64,000 nucleotides of DNA from Strongyloides papillosus (lineage: Eukaryota > Nematoda > Chromadorea > Rhabditida > Strongyloididae), in NCBI GenBank assembly GCA_005656395.1, contig SRSI01000028.1, forward strand, positions 1,798,001 through 1,862,000, in the 5' to 3' direction. The translations under genes were made by a program, and so were the position numbers. Each line of letters starts with the position of its first letter. The stretch's first letter is position 1. The notes beneath the pieces are model-generated. The model was not told the origin of the DNA, did not search any database, and was given only the letters and a program-made list of their open reading frames with translations. Below, in pieces: positions 24,752 through 38,510 of the stretch.

Positions 24752-27700
24752 GATCAATGCTTCCAAATATCTATTCTTTCCACTTTATTTTTTGTTAAAA
24801 TCTGAAAATAAAAGTATATTAAAATTTTGCTTATCACTAATTAGTTATCGAATAAAAGATAATACTATGAAAAATAAAGAAAAGAAATATGTGTTTTAAA
24901 AACACTACTGCGTAATGATATAAAATTTTTATGTTTTAATAAAATTAAAAGTGAAATAAACACAATCAAAAATAATATATGTATATTTTTAAAAGTTATC
25001 TTTTTTATTTAATACATATATTGTTTAAAAAAAATGTGTCAATTTAGTAAATTAATTCTCTTAAACCAAAGAATTTTTCTTTATTTTAAATTAATTCCTT
25101 TTACTTTCTTTAAGATAGACAAAAAACATCATATATTAGAGAATTGAATTGTAAAAATAAATAGAAATTATTGTGTAAATTAGGAAAAAAAATAAGATAT
25201 CTTGAATGAAGTTGTGGCGAGAAGAGGTACAATTTAAGAAATATGAGAGAAAAAAATTGTTATTATTATATGTGAATTACAGAGATTGAAGCAACATATC
25301 TAAATGAACAAATAAAAATATTACTACATGAATTTTTGTGTTTTTATGAAAAAGGATACTATCACAAAATGTTAGTTGTGTAATTGTAGATGATGTTACA
25401 ATAATTTTAATGGGGTGATGTTCAATTGAACAAAAAAAAAAGAATTAAGTATAAGATATATATTATTCTCCATAATTATTTGAATATCATAAAACTCCTT
25501 CTACCTTTTTTAACAAAAGAAAAATTTTTTTACACCGAAAAAGATATGTAATTCATTTCGTAGTTGGAAACTAAAATTTTACTAAAAGTCATTTTTATAT
25601 TAAAATTCTTTTTTTGTAGTTTTCATTATTTAAAAATATGGAAAACGGAATATAATGTTATACAAATGAATTTTTGATGAAGATTATTATAAGGAAAGTA
25701 TTATACACCTGTTAAGAGAAAATATATCAAATAACAATTTTAATAATGCTACAAATTTTTTTCCCGTATTTTAATATAATAATAAAATAGACAACAACAA
25801 TAAAAAAAATTATTTTATTTAATGGAGTATATTTTATTTATTAAGAGAAAATATGTAAAATGTTTTAAATTTTAATTTATCTCTATTTTTAACAAATCCT
25901 CAAAGTTTGTTTCCTCCTCCTTTAATATCACAATACCAGAAAAGGTTTAATAAAAATTTATTCTTTTTTATAAGGATAAGCTAACTTTTAAAATTATAAG
26001 AGCATCTTTGAATGAGTTACATAGATATTTATGTATAACTATAATCATAAAGTATAAATAATTTTAAATTATATGTAGGACATTTAAAAAAAAGTTTTTA
26101 ATTAATTTTTATATAATAAGAAAGGATCACATTAATAAAAATTAAATAACTCTCCTTAAAACATTCTTAAAATAATATCATTCTGGAGATGAAAAACATT
26201 ACATCAAAAATCCTTCTTACATCATACAAATATCTATTTATATGAAAAGGCCAAAAACATATATCTCTAAAAGATGATGAAATATATTTTTAATTAGTTT
26301 GATTAATATTTTTTAACTATAAATGATATTTAACTAATTTTTGAGTGAAAAATAAATAAATATCTCATACTTTTGGTAGATTAATGTATCTTATCTTCAA
26401 AATTTTTATTGAAAGTAACATGCTTAGTCTTATAGAAATATTTCTAAAGTAATGGAGGAGGACATTTTAGGATTTAATTAAGTTTGATGTTAGCTCATCT
26501 TTTAAATAAATTTATCAAACAATCTTTTCTTATCAATTTAACAAAAAAGTTGCATGTGCGTAAAGCTATAGTTATATACGATAAACAAGAAAATGGGTTT
26601 TTTTTCATATTATTATATAGAAATTATAATCATTTTTTTAGTAATAATCACTTTAAAAATTTTCTTTCTTCCAATTTTTATATCATTAACTTTTCTCTCA
26701 TAGTATAATTTTTATCTATATAACCATATATATGATGTAATTTTTTTAAGTAATTTTTCGCTACAAATTAATAGATATGTTTTCTTGATAAAAAGATGTC
26801 AATAAACAGGCAGCAGAAATTGGAAAGAAAAATTAAAAAATATTTATTTTTAAATTAATAAACTATTATAATTAAGCTGACTAATGGTAAAAAATTTATT
26901 TTTTAATAAATTTTAATTATATTTGTACATCAAAAATAAAAGTAAAAAACTAATTGTCAATAAGAGAAAGTATGATTGAGATACATAATGAGTACCATTG
27001 AAAATTTATAAATGTCAAAGACACATCTTCCTGCATTTATTTTTTGTATTTCAAAAAAAACATACATAAATGTATTATAAAAAATTTTATACTTTAAATT
27101 AATTCATTTATATATCCTGTTTTAGGATCAAGTATTATTTAATGGAGGAAGTACAGGGAAGTATAAAATTTCATTTTGTTTCATTTTACTAATAAGAAAT
27201 ATAATTTCTTTTTTTTAAACCAAAACTACCACTCACATTTCCTTTTGTACCAAAGTCGTATGAACATGGATAATATTATTCCTAGTTAAACTTTTTTAAT
27301 TAGTAACAGTAAATTAAGAAATTTTACGTCTTGTATAATTACATACCGTCACTATACGCCATTGATGGATACATCTTAAAAGTTTATCAAAATAAATTAT
27401 TAATATATATTTTTAATAAATATTAATGACAAAGGGAGTTTAATTTATCAAATTACAAAAATTATAAATTAATAATGTACATAATCAATCTGATATAAAT
27501 TTTTATTCACACTCTAATTAATATAAAATTATAAATAAATTTTTTTCCTTGTTAATTACCTATACAAAGATATTTATGCTGTGCAAGAGATGTATTATAA
27601 CAATAAAAAGTATATTAGTTGATAACTTTTTTCACCACTTAAAAAGGTTAAGATTTTATGTAAAAATTGTGAACAAAAGAGATATAGTGGAGGGGGAAGA

Positions 27701-28183
27701 TATAATAGATGAAGGAGAATGACTAATTATAGGTATGTAAAATGATAGGATAAAGATCATCCATAAAACTTTTCTTATTCATGTTAATGTATTATCATAT
27801 CAATATATTAAATTCATAAAAGAATAGTAAACGATTTATGAAAGAATATTTTATGTTTATAACAATATAACCTTGGTATTACATCATTATATCGTCAATT
27901 GTTCATATATACACATATCATTACAAAGTATTTTGTTTATCTCTCATATTAAATATTTCCTCACCAAACCTTATTATTATCATCTACATTTTTTGCCTAA
28001 AATAAAAAAAAATTAATATATTTATTTTTTCTTATCTTATTAGAGAAAAAAAAGTTTTTTGTATAAAATTTAAAATATATTATTAAAAACTGGAAAGCAA
28101 TTGTAAGCAATGTAAGTATTTTTTTTATGATTTTTAAAATATTTGTTTCTAATCCTTTTTATTATTTGAATAGTCTTATTCTA
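24752..28183. other. 3.4-kb AT-rich intergenic region
   Basis: Long A/T runs and Phe/Ile/Asn-rich chance ORFs only. I see no transposon ends, RNA genes or tandem repeats. It includes the upstream regions of both the receptor (-) and the Trunk/PTTH-like gene (+). Confidence 0.55.
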
Positions 28184-28187
28184 GAGA

Positions 28188-31100
28188 ATGCCTAAAGTTA
28201 TATCAAAATTTTATAAAAAAATTGGGTATTCAAAAATTTTTTTAAATGGTTCTACAAATCAAAACATTTTCATTAAAATATTTTTAAGCTTCCTATCATT
28301 TATCATATTATTATCTAGTATCATTCAAATTGTAGATTGTCATGTTATCGAGGAGATTTCAAAAAATGATAAAAAGTTATTGGAACAACAACAATTGTTT
28401 GATAAATCTAGAAGTACAACTTTTGAGGAGTTAGTTAAAAATATTACTGAAAAGTGGAAATATTTTAATATGGAACACGCTATACGTAAATTTAAATATA
28501 TTGTTTTGTAGTAATATTAATTAAAAATTATGTTTTTAAGCTACCGAATTACATGAATATAAAAGAGATCTTACAATATTAATTGAGAAGTTAAATGAGG
28601 CTATTCAAAGGAGTGATAGATTAAAATTAAATAAGTTTTTACCCATTTCAGCAATTTTACCAGATATGAAATCTGGTGTGATGAAAAAACGATTAGAAAG
28701 TCTTAAAAATTTAAAATCCTTACCATTAGAAGTTGGTAACAATATTATTAATACTAAAGAAGGTTCTGGAGAACAATTTGAGAATGAAGAGTTATTGCCA
28801 CTAAATAGTTATCAAAAGAATTATGAAAATGATAATGAGGTTTCATCATCTGAATTCGATAATACATATTATGATAATAGTATAAATAATGAAGGATATA
28901 CCTTTGATAATTTAGAAGGCATGACAACAACTAGTAGAAAAATATTAAATGATAAAGAAATGAATAAAGTAAGAATGTCGACAAAATCTATAAAAATGTC
29001 AATATTAAAGGAAACTGATAATAATAAGGTATTTAATGAGAATGACTCTCCTCAACCATTACAACATAGATTATCAGCATCCAGTCCTATAAGGAGTAAC
29101 CAATTTATACCAACTGTAAGAAAAACAACTAATGATATCATCATATATATGATAAAAAAAAATATCACATCATTTTATCTTCATATTATATTCGTTCCAT
29201 AACATGTGCACTTAAAATCAAATAATGAAGGGTAGATGGTGTATATTAAGTGGAAACATTTTATAACATAATACATAGTTCTTTTTCCTATTATTATTAT
29301 TACTATTTGATAGAGAAGGCAATATCTATAACAATAAGATACACTAATTTTTTTCCTCATTTCATCATACTATATTTTATATTATCTTTATTTTCAAAAT
29401 TAAAATAGTAATTTTTAATAGATTAAACAAAAATTATCCATAAAATTTTATTATAATTTATCTACTAATTTTTTTTATCTTCTTTTAGGTTAACCATACA
29501 ACTGTGGAATGTCAAAAGTTTACGCAAGATGAATTGATAAATGAATTAAAACAAAAAGGTACATATAACCCTGATTTAATGGCCTGGGATACCTCAGGAT
29601 TGTTAAGATTTATAGATAGAACAATATCAGATCAGTATGAATCTAGAAAACACAGTACACATATAAATAGTGAGCAAACAATTAAAAGGAATATTGAAGC
29701 ATTGGAAAGAATTTTAATGGAATTAGATTTAAAGTGTGATGTTAGGCAACCAAAGGTTATAGATAAAATAAAAAAGTTATCAATTCATACACCAAGGAGA
29801 ACTGTATCATCACCATCAATAAGAATAGATAATGAAAAAATTAGATCAAAAAGGAGAGCATTTGTGGATGATAATTTGTTACATGCCATCAATCAATCAC
29901 ATAATGAGGATAAATTTAATATAAATGAGAAAAAAAGACCAAAGATAATAGGTAAGGGGTTAAAAGTGATAATAATTTGTCATAACATGAAAAAAGTCTT
30001 TTAATACCTAATATTATTTAATAAATATTTAGGTGAAGTTTATATAGTTCCATTTGGGTGTGATAAACGTGGTGAGGAAGAGGATGGTTATTTACGGTTG
30101 TGTGGAGCATGTCAAGGAATAAGAAGGTTACCACAAAATTTTTTCCCTCCCTTTATAAATGAAGTGATGTGTGATGAGGATAAATCTTGTCTTTATTTTT
30201 ATGATTTTGGTAAGTTTAATTGTTAAAATTTAGATAAAAAGTAGAAATGAATTTTTAAAGTTATGATTAATATTAGTAAAGCAATAAATATTTATCTATA
30301 AAAGATATTAAAATAATGGTATATCATTTTAATAAATATCTATTTTTTCATTGGTTAAAATGCATTATTTAAAAAGTAACGTATATTGTGTAGATTTTTA
30401 GGGATAAAATATTGCAATAATGTATATTTTTATAATTATATATAGAAATTTTATCATTCCTTTAACCTAATCAATTTATCTTCTTCAAAAATAATATTTT
30501 TATAAGTTATTTTGTAGTAGACTAATGATATAAATTTTAAACAGTTTAAGAAATATAATTAGCTTTGTTAGTTTAAAATAACATATAGATAGACGCTAAC
30601 AATGCTCAGTAGAAGTCTTTTTAATAAAAATGAATTTTTATCATTAAATGATTTTTATATAACATAAAAAGAGAGATAGATTTTATAATTGTAATATATA
30701 TTTATAAGAAGATTCTTCGTATATCTCTATTTTGTATTTTTTTAATAAGGTTTCGAAAGGATCTTTTAAAAGGAAATGAAAACAATGTCATTTAATACAA
30801 AAAAATAAAAAAACTACCATAAATTAGGGATGTTTCAATGGATTTAAGGAATATGTATAGCTTTTAGATAAATTATCCTTAATAGAATGTAATTTTTAAA
30901 CATCAATTTTTCTATGGGAATCAAATTTATTATGTTAAAAAAGTTTTTTTTAAATGTAAATATAAACGCTTGGTGCGAAGAAACAGGATACTTTTTAATG
31001 ATTAATTTTTAGCCCATGGTCGTTGCAATCAAAAACATATGAATTTTGTTGTGTTAAGGAATGTTGGAACAAGTGATTGTCAAATATGGGAAAAATATAA

Positions 31101-32584
31101 TTTAAATGTTCGAGTCTCCTGTGAATGCTTTGTAGGTAAGTATACTTTGACATTTATTATTAATATTTACCAAGAAAAAGATAAATCCTTTTTTGTAGAA
31201 TTATAAAAAAAAAGTAAAGGATATTTATGGTATTGATAAATTACATTATATGTTTCGGATGTGAAAAATTAAAATGCTTAGGGGAATTAAATCATAAATA
31301 TATACATCTTTATTAGATAAGTCATTTGTTCCTTAACAAGTTAACAATTTATGCTTAGACTCCTCCAATTTAGTAAATCAACAAAATTTTATAGAATAGC
31401 AAAAAGCTTCTATGAGAAATTGTTAAATGAAATTTTCTTCATCGTATGTAATATTAAAAAATTAAATATATTTATCCATAAATGCCCTTAAACTTATAGT
31501 TTACATTAAAAGGCAATGTGGGTTTTGAATGGTAATGGTTTATTATAAACACACATACGTTTTATAATAAGAATGATCCTTCTTACAAAGGATTTCATAG
31601 ATTTGAATGAAAATATTTCACATGAGTACTTATTTTTCCACATTATCAAAAAGTCTATAAAAATATTTTTTTGAGAATGTTATGATGGATTTAAATTAGG
31701 TTAATTGAAGAACAACGATAAGTTTAAATATAAGTAAGACAAAAACAAACCACATAAATGTTTTGGTTATAGTTTTAGATATGTTTTTCTTAGAATATAT
31801 ATTTATATTTTGTGATAAAAAAAGAGTTTATTCAATTTTTATCAAAACAGTGTGATTTTTCTATTATAAACAATTATATAAGGACATTTCAATGAGGAAA
31901 TAAATAATTATAAATTGTGTTAATTTAATCATAATAAGAAGCTTATATAATTTTAAATTCTGTTATTAGCTAAATTTGTAGTATTCTTTATAAAAATAAC
32001 ATAACAAATATTAGAGAACATCTCCAAGAAATGAAACTAGTTTCCCTCTATTATTTGTTTTAACTTTTCAAACAAAAATATATCTCCGATAATTAAAATA
32101 ATTTAGATGAGAAAGCCTTTTTTTAGCAGCTTTAAAATGAAGTTAATATATTATAATTTATTTATTAAAAGAAACATTTACATAGAAAATAGTTTGAAAA
32201 CAATTAGAAAAAAAAAGTTTAATTTAAGCTAACATTTCTACATAAAATTTTCTTGGAGGAGGATTCAATATAAAAATATTAAATATACGCATATATTTTT
32301 AAGGATACCCACTGTGAGCTTTACAGATATGATATATAATAATATTTAAAGTTAATAAAATAAACTTTATGTCATGAAAAGTTAAAATTTTATAACAGTT
32401 GATTGAAAGAATTTTTGACTATAAGTTATAAATATTAAAAAAGTTAAAAGGAAACTCATTATTTATTAAGATAAAAAATATTAGAAATATATATATAAGA
32501 TTTAAAATTTTAATATTTCATTTATGAATCTTTTATGATTTTTATATTACAGATGAGACATCATTCTTTGCGAAGTACGTTTAA
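28188..32584 (+). CDS. Secreted pro-protein with C-terminal cystine-knot-like domain (Trunk/PTTH-like)
   Basis: Six exons are read: 28188-28485, 28541-29115, 29489-29951, 30033-30209, 31013-31135 and 32553-32584, giving 555 aa with every junction in phase. A hydrophobic segment at about 29-50 acts as signal peptide or anchor. A long polar pro-region ends at RSKR (410-413), a furin site. The mature ~142 residues hold nine Cys: C455, the pair LCGAC, VMC, SC, C509, C527 and the final CEC (541, 543), with FFPPFINEV, NFVVLRN and VRVSCEC around them. This Cys order and the terminal CxC resemble insect Trunk/PTTH growth factors, and less closely IL-17. A hormone or growth-factor role is inferred. 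Introns 4 and 5 are long (803 and 1,417 nt), and the last exon encodes only ten residues. An acceptor-like TTATTCTAG ends at 28184. Confidence 0.8.
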
Positions 32585-33477
32585 CCTGAAGTACAAATTT
32601 TATATATAGAACATATATAAAGAAAAAAACTTTTTATTTACACGAAATAAATAAAACCAAACAAATTTTAAAATTTATTTAAAAAATAAGAGAATGATTA
32701 CTTAATATTTTTATATGAATAAATAAGACAGGTAAAACATTAATGGAAAGCTTTTATAGCAAAAATATTTTTTTCAATTTCGATGTTTTTCAGTTCCTTA
32801 ATATTATCGTTTATTTTAAACTTTTTCTCAATACAATTTTATGATTCTTTTTCAATATGTCTCAATCGTGTAATTAATAATAACTTTTCTACAATGAATC
32901 GAATAAGTTATATTGCTTATCCTTTTATAATTATTTTTAATATATTGTTATATTTTATGTTTTTTAACTTAATAAAAGTCATATTTGTCATTAATTTTAA
33001 AAACAAAAAAAACATAACAGGTTGTTAAATATGAATATTTCATATTACAAAATAAACTTTAACATTTCCTTTTTTTAACATATTCATTTATAAATTAATA
33101 AAATTTTAATCATAATATTTTATATAACCAAAAATATTTTTATATACCCATGTAAATAAAGACTTAAATATTTAAAGGAAAATTAAATTCATTTCAATTT
33201 AAATAGAAGATCATAAAAGTATATAATCAATATACAATTGATTTTACAATATAAATGTCATATCTTATCAATATAATATATACTTTCCAACAGACATGAA
33301 AATAATCACATATAGATACAGATGCATATAAAAGGCACAAAATTACATCTATTTAAATAAAACAAAATTAAAATATTTATTCTTATTTTCTACTATTACA
33401 ATTTTTTACAAAATTAAATTTTATTTTTTCGTTATTCTTTGTATTTTATTAAAAAAAAAGAATAACTAATTATAAGC
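32585..33477. other. Intergenic AT-rich spacer
   Basis: Very AT-rich. It contains an 81-codon ORF at 32783-33028 made mostly of Phe, Ile, Leu and Asn, which I do not accept as a gene. Nothing else is visible. Confidence 0.5.
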
Positions 33478-34404
33478 ATGACATATTCTTTTATTAAAAT
33501 AGAAAAATTGCCTCAATTTGTAACTCATCTTCAATTAGATCGTCCACAAAAGTTTAACGCCTTAAATATTGAATTATGGAAGTATGTTTTTTATAAAATA
33601 TTTTTAAATATTTTAACTTATTTACAGAGAAATTGGAAATGTTTTTAAAATGTTGTCAGAGGATGAAGATACAAGAGTTATCGTTTTATCAGGAAATGGG
33701 AAGAATTTCTGTTCAGGAATTGATTTATTTGGTATGAAATATCATTAATATATGAGGATAAATAAAATATTTTATTTTTAGAGATACAAAAACTTTTTAG
33801 TAACTCAATGACAGATGATTTAGATAATGCTAGGAAGAGTAGAAAGTTAAGAAACAAAATTTTAGAATTACAATCTTATTTTACTCTTATTGAGGAATGT
33901 TTGAAGCCTGTTATAGTTGTAATACATGGCTTATGTATTGGAGCTGGAGTAGATTTAATAACAGCTTGTGATATTCGTTTCTCCACGACTGATGCTGTGT
34001 TTTCAGTTAAAGAAGTTGATATTGGAATGGCTGCTGATGTTGGGACATTAAATAGATTGCCTAAAATCGTTGGAAATGAAGGATGGATAAAAGAAATCTG
34101 TTTTACTGGGCGAAATTTTTCGAGTGATGAGGCATTTAAAAATGGATTGGTTAATCAGGTGTATGATGATAAGAAAACATGTCTAATGAAAGCATTACAA
34201 TTAGCAGAGATTATTGGAGAAAAAAGTCCAGTAGCAGTACAAGGAACAAAAGGAATCCTTAATTATGCTAGAGATCATACAGTTAAAGAAAGTTTAGAGT
34301 ATGTAGCTAATTGGAATGCATCACAATTGAATACAAACGATCTACTTGAATCAGTCACAGCCTTTATAACCAAAAGTGGTAAACCACAATATTCTAAATT
34401 ATAA
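33478..34404 (+). CDS. Delta(3,5)-delta(2,4)-dienoyl-CoA isomerase, peroxisomal (ECH1-like)
   Basis: Enoyl-CoA hydratase/isomerase superfamily enzyme that shifts double bonds so that odd-numbered unsaturated fatty acids can be beta-oxidised. Exons 33478-33581, 33628-33731 and 33782-34404 give 276 aa. The oxyanion-hole regions KNFCSGIDLF and HGLCIGAGVDL are present, then VFSVKEVDIGMAADVGTLNR. E147 and D155, eight residues apart, correspond to the catalytic Glu and Asp of rat ECH1 (Glu196, Asp204). The protein ends in SKL, a canonical type-1 peroxisomal targeting signal, and has no obvious mitochondrial presequence, so it should act in peroxisomes. It is convergent with the saposin gene. Confidence 0.93.
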
Positions 34405-34510
34405 AATTTACCATTTATTTTCATAAATAGTATGTTTTTGTTTCTAGTTAAAAAAAAGTAAGCCTTTAATAGATACGTTAGCAAAATTTATAATTTCTTT
34501 TATTATTAAA

Positions 34511-35141
34511 TCAAATAAAAGTACCCTCGTACTTTCTGGCTAATGGATTATCAGGGATTGGCTCGATATTTTCCCCGGAACCTTCAATATACTCCTCTGG
34601 TGGCAAAGGTTTCTCACCAGTTTTACATAATTTTACACTCTTGCAAACTTCATGCTCATCTTTATTTTTTAAAAATTCCAGCGTCTCTAATGTAAATCCA
34701 TTAAGGCATCTTTTTGCTTCCAATTTATTAGGATACTCATTACATGTTTTTTTCAATTTCTTAAAAAAAATATTAAAAACAAGACAAAAAATAAAGAAAA
34801 AAAAAGATTTATAAAGAATATATAGAACAAACCTCGATAAAAGTATTTCCATGTTCATCATATTCCTTTTTATAATTTCCAATAATTTTTAAACATAAAG
34901 TACACAATAAATCTTTACTTAGTAATTTAAATGAAGTCTCTGGTGGCATATCAATTTTATGTGTACTATCAATTAGAATATGATGATTAAGAGTACTACC
35001 ATTATTGTTATTGGATTCTTTCTCTTTACATAATATTGGAGAGTAAAAAAAAATTAAAATTGATAAAATAAGTATAGATTTTATATTGAAAATAATATTT
35101 CCAAGTGATAGATAAAAAATATTATTATCATTAGCGATCAT
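34511..35141 (-). CDS. Small secreted saposin-B domain protein
   Basis: Exons 35141-34833 and 34759-34511 (73-nt intron, GTTTGT...TTTTAAG) join to 185 aa. A hydrophobic stretch near residues 17-38 ending in SPILC is the signal sequence. The mature part has the six-Cys saposin pattern: C-x2-C (LLCTLCLKIIGNY), then TC, RC, VC and LC. Saposin-B folds bind or disturb lipids, and nematode saposin-like proteins include digestive and antimicrobial lysins; which applies here is unknown. The C-terminal 35 residues are Pro/Glu-rich. The disulfide pattern supports the fold; the function is inferred. Confidence 0.82.
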
Positions 35142-37394
35142 ATTTTTAATAAAAAAAGGTTATGACTATAGTATCAATTAAAATTCACCTTTTAAAAATA
35201 TATTTTTCTATAAAATGAACATTGTAGTATATATAATAAAAAAATACTTTAGTATACATAATAATAATACTAGAAATTAACCTTTTATAAACATTGTAAT
35301 ATGACACAAATATTATACAATCAAAAAATTGATCTTTCAATATATATTTATATAAATATATATAAAGTAATTATTTTTGAAATGTTATTTTAAAATACAT
35401 CTTATTTTTACGAAAGTTTTCTCTCCTTACTAGCATAGATGATTTTCATCAACCTTAACTTGAAAATAATTTTTTTATGTATAAATATATTTATAGAAAG
35501 ATAATTGTCGAAGGTAGTGTGGTGTATTATGGTAGATGATAATTGATAATATAATAATTGTTAAAACAAGTTATTTAATTTATATCAAATGATTGATGTA
35601 CATTTCCAGATCATTGGAGGTAGTTTTCTTCTGTTACTTTTCTTTTTATCAAATTAAAAAAGGTGCTTTTGTTAAAAAATGTTAGTATGAACCTTCTATT
35701 GATATAATAATATAAATTTAACCTTTTTTAATGTGTTAAAAGTAAAACCTTTTTTCTATTTGTTAGTATGAAAGAAATTTTCCTTACCTTTCTGTGTGCT
35801 CTAAATAAACTATATAACCTCATTATGTTGTTAAAATACTTTAGAAGTAAATTTACTATTTCATACCTTCAAGGCATGGAGTTTGTAGTCTTAGAAGCAT
35901 TCTCAAAACATCGTTATATATTCTAACAAAAATAAGTATTTTAATCTTACATTAAAATTAAAAAAATAAAGAAAGTTACAGGAAGACGTTAAAAATGATA
36001 TCTAATAAATAAGACATTTTAGAATTTGTTTATGTTTTTCAAAGAGCATAAATGATAAACTTTTATGACTTTTTTAACATAAAAAACTTAATGATTAGTA
36101 AAATATGTTGTGTTCTGAAATTTGATAAACAAATGATACTTGGAAAAATGTTATGATAAATATTATGAAAAATTTGTAATTTACAAGTGCTTTTTTATGA
36201 CAACATAGCACAAACATTCGTTGAAAGCATAAAAATTTGGATTAAAAATTTTTTATAATTTAATTTACATATTAGAAATCAAAGATCCTTAAAACTACAT
36301 GTTGGAAAACGATGATAATTGCAACATTTGTGTCCTTCATTAAACAAATTATTTAATGTTCAAGTCAATAATATAGTTAAAAAACTAATTGGTTTTATTT
36401 ATGTCTAACAATAGTACATCATTAAAAGTATTACGCAAGAGAAGATAAAGGTATTTTTGTTAAATTATATATTGGTAATCATTTATAGTTGTCAAAACTT
36501 ACAAATACTTCCTTTTTTGTTAACTATGATATGACAAATTAAATACTTTCTTTTAGTGTTATTATCATAAAACAAAATTACTTTTACTATAAAGTGGAAA
36601 AAAACTAAAACTATTTTAACAGCTCACTATTCATAGGAAGTTATTATAATAAAATATTTATAAGAAAAAAATAGGAAAAATAGTTTTTGTGTTCTTTTAA
36701 AAGATCTTAAAAACTATAATATGAATTAATAAAACTAAGACCACGTTATTCAAATTTTAAATGACTCCTAGTTGATTGTGATTTATAATTTTGATGACAA
36801 AAAAAGTTTTTCCTCTTTTTAACGATAAAACGTGTTTTAAAATATTATAGAAATAATTTTAACATTACCATGAGGCACTGAGTATATTTACTTCATTAAC
36901 ATAAAGCAATTTATAAGATTTCTATAACTTGTTGAAAAGGGTACAAATTTGATATAATATTCTTGACATATATCACATTTTTAAGACTATTCAATAATTT
37001 TATAAAGGAATTTTAATTAAATTAATTGAATTTATTTATACCAAAAATTATTCCTGTATAATTATACAAATGATCTTTGATAAGTAGTATAAGATTACAC
37101 ACTTTTATTAATTTTATTTTTTTAAAGATTATTTCATATAATTTATCCTTTCAAAAAAATATTATCTTATTAAGGGAGGTAATTATGAGATTAATTAAAT
37201 ATCTCCAATTTTCTTTTTATTTTTGTTATTACATAAAATAAAAAAAATTTCATAGTATAACGGTTATATTTTATGAATTAAATTTAAAAAAATAACAAAA
37301 GTATTAAAGGTTGAAATATTAAATTGATAATTTTAAAGATTCTTGAGATGTGATTCAAAAACTAATTGGATATTAATTTTGATATTTCTTTTAA
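35142..37394. other. AT-rich gene-free region
   Basis: 2.25 kb with no ORF, RNA gene or transposon end that I can support. It leads into the repeat-rich part of the window. Confidence 0.55.
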
Positions 37395-38000
37395 AAAAAT
37401 TTATATCTCAAGAAATAATGGTTAGGATCGCCTAAATTTATCTCCATTCCATAGACCATGGAGTTTTATATTTAAATTCGTCAATATTCTTATAGGTATA
37501 GTGCTAATATCTTAAAAAAGCATTCAAATAAAAGAAGTAATGTGTTTCTATATATCAAATTTTTTTAAACAAAAATATTAATATCAAAATAATAAGTTGT
37601 TAGAATTCTATGAAATTCGTTATATCAATAGAGCGTAAATTTTCACACTGAAATTATCAATATTAACTTTTATGTCGTAAAAACTCTTGCCCATGAATAA
37701 AAAAATAAATAATACTTTGATTTTGTTGTTTTTTTTAACTTATAACACAAAAGTTATTCATATCTCAATTAATAATTGTCAGAATCACTTAGAATCTGTT
37801 CTATTCAATAGATCATGAAATTTTACATCGAAAGCAACTAATATCTCCATAAGTGTAATGTTAAAATCTGAGAATTACATTAAAGATTAATTAAAAATTT
37901 GCATATTTTCAATAAATATTGAAGAATGGTTTCATATCTGTTGAAATAATTGGATTCAAAAGAAATCAGTAGATAAAACTTTAAGAACTACCTATAATAA
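37395..38000. repeat. Degenerate tandem repeat, about 178-bp unit
   Basis: Related segments recur at about 37417, 37597, 37775 and 37948. Each starts with a word like ATAATNGTTAGAATC, followed some 30 bp later by CTATTCNATAGANCATG and a TTTTACA stretch. Spacing is about 175-180 bp. The copies are strongly diverged and non-coding. Confidence 0.55.
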
Positions 38001-38009
38001 TTCAAAAAA

Positions 38010-38510
38010 TGGTACTTTTCAGTGATATCCTCGCCAGAAGATACTGACTTTAATGGTTATTTATAACAATTTTTGATTATTTATAAGTAAGTAGTATAAA
38101 ATAAGGCTATTTTAAAATATTTATCATTAAAATAATTAATTTTTAAAATTTAAAAATTTTTTTAAAAATTAAATTTTTGAAATTTTTTATTTTTGAAATT
38201 TTTAATACCATTTATGAATCACCTGTTATTTAATGCTTCTTCTTTATATCATAAATGATAAGAGTATCCTTCTTTTAGTACTTTTATTAAGATTCAGGAT
38301 CTACTATCATTCACAGACCCAAAGACTTTTAACTTTCCCAGAGACTCTATCTTTGGTAATTTTTTATTGAAAGATCACTTTTTTAGTAACAGTTTATTAG
38401 TAATAATTCTTTTATTAACTTATATTCAATATTTTACTTGATATTAGTTCGTTTTTACATGTTCTATTTGGGGGATATAACCACTAAGTACTAAAAAAAT
38501 GAACCATTTT
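38010..38510 (+). repeat. Dispersed repeat, copy 1 (related to 58530-59015)
   Basis: This ~500-bp segment matches 58530-59015 in the same orientation. Shared landmarks in order are CCAGAAGATA, CTTTAATGG, ATCACC, AAGAGTATC, CACTTTTTT, and TAGTTCGTTTTTA near the end. The minus strand keeps traces of a protein (LGKLKVFGSVND) similar to that of the other copy. It is probably a decayed transposon fragment of unknown class. Confidence 0.65.

Noticed and set aside
26484..26708. 74-codon plus-strand ORF in the 24.8-28.2 kb spacer
   Set aside because: Phe/Asn/Ile-rich, with no signal peptide logic, splice sites or family signature.
32783..33028. 81-codon hydrophobic ORF between the cystine-knot gene and ECH1
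   Set aside because: Hydrophobicity follows from T-rich DNA; no acceptor-linked exon or conserved motif supports it.
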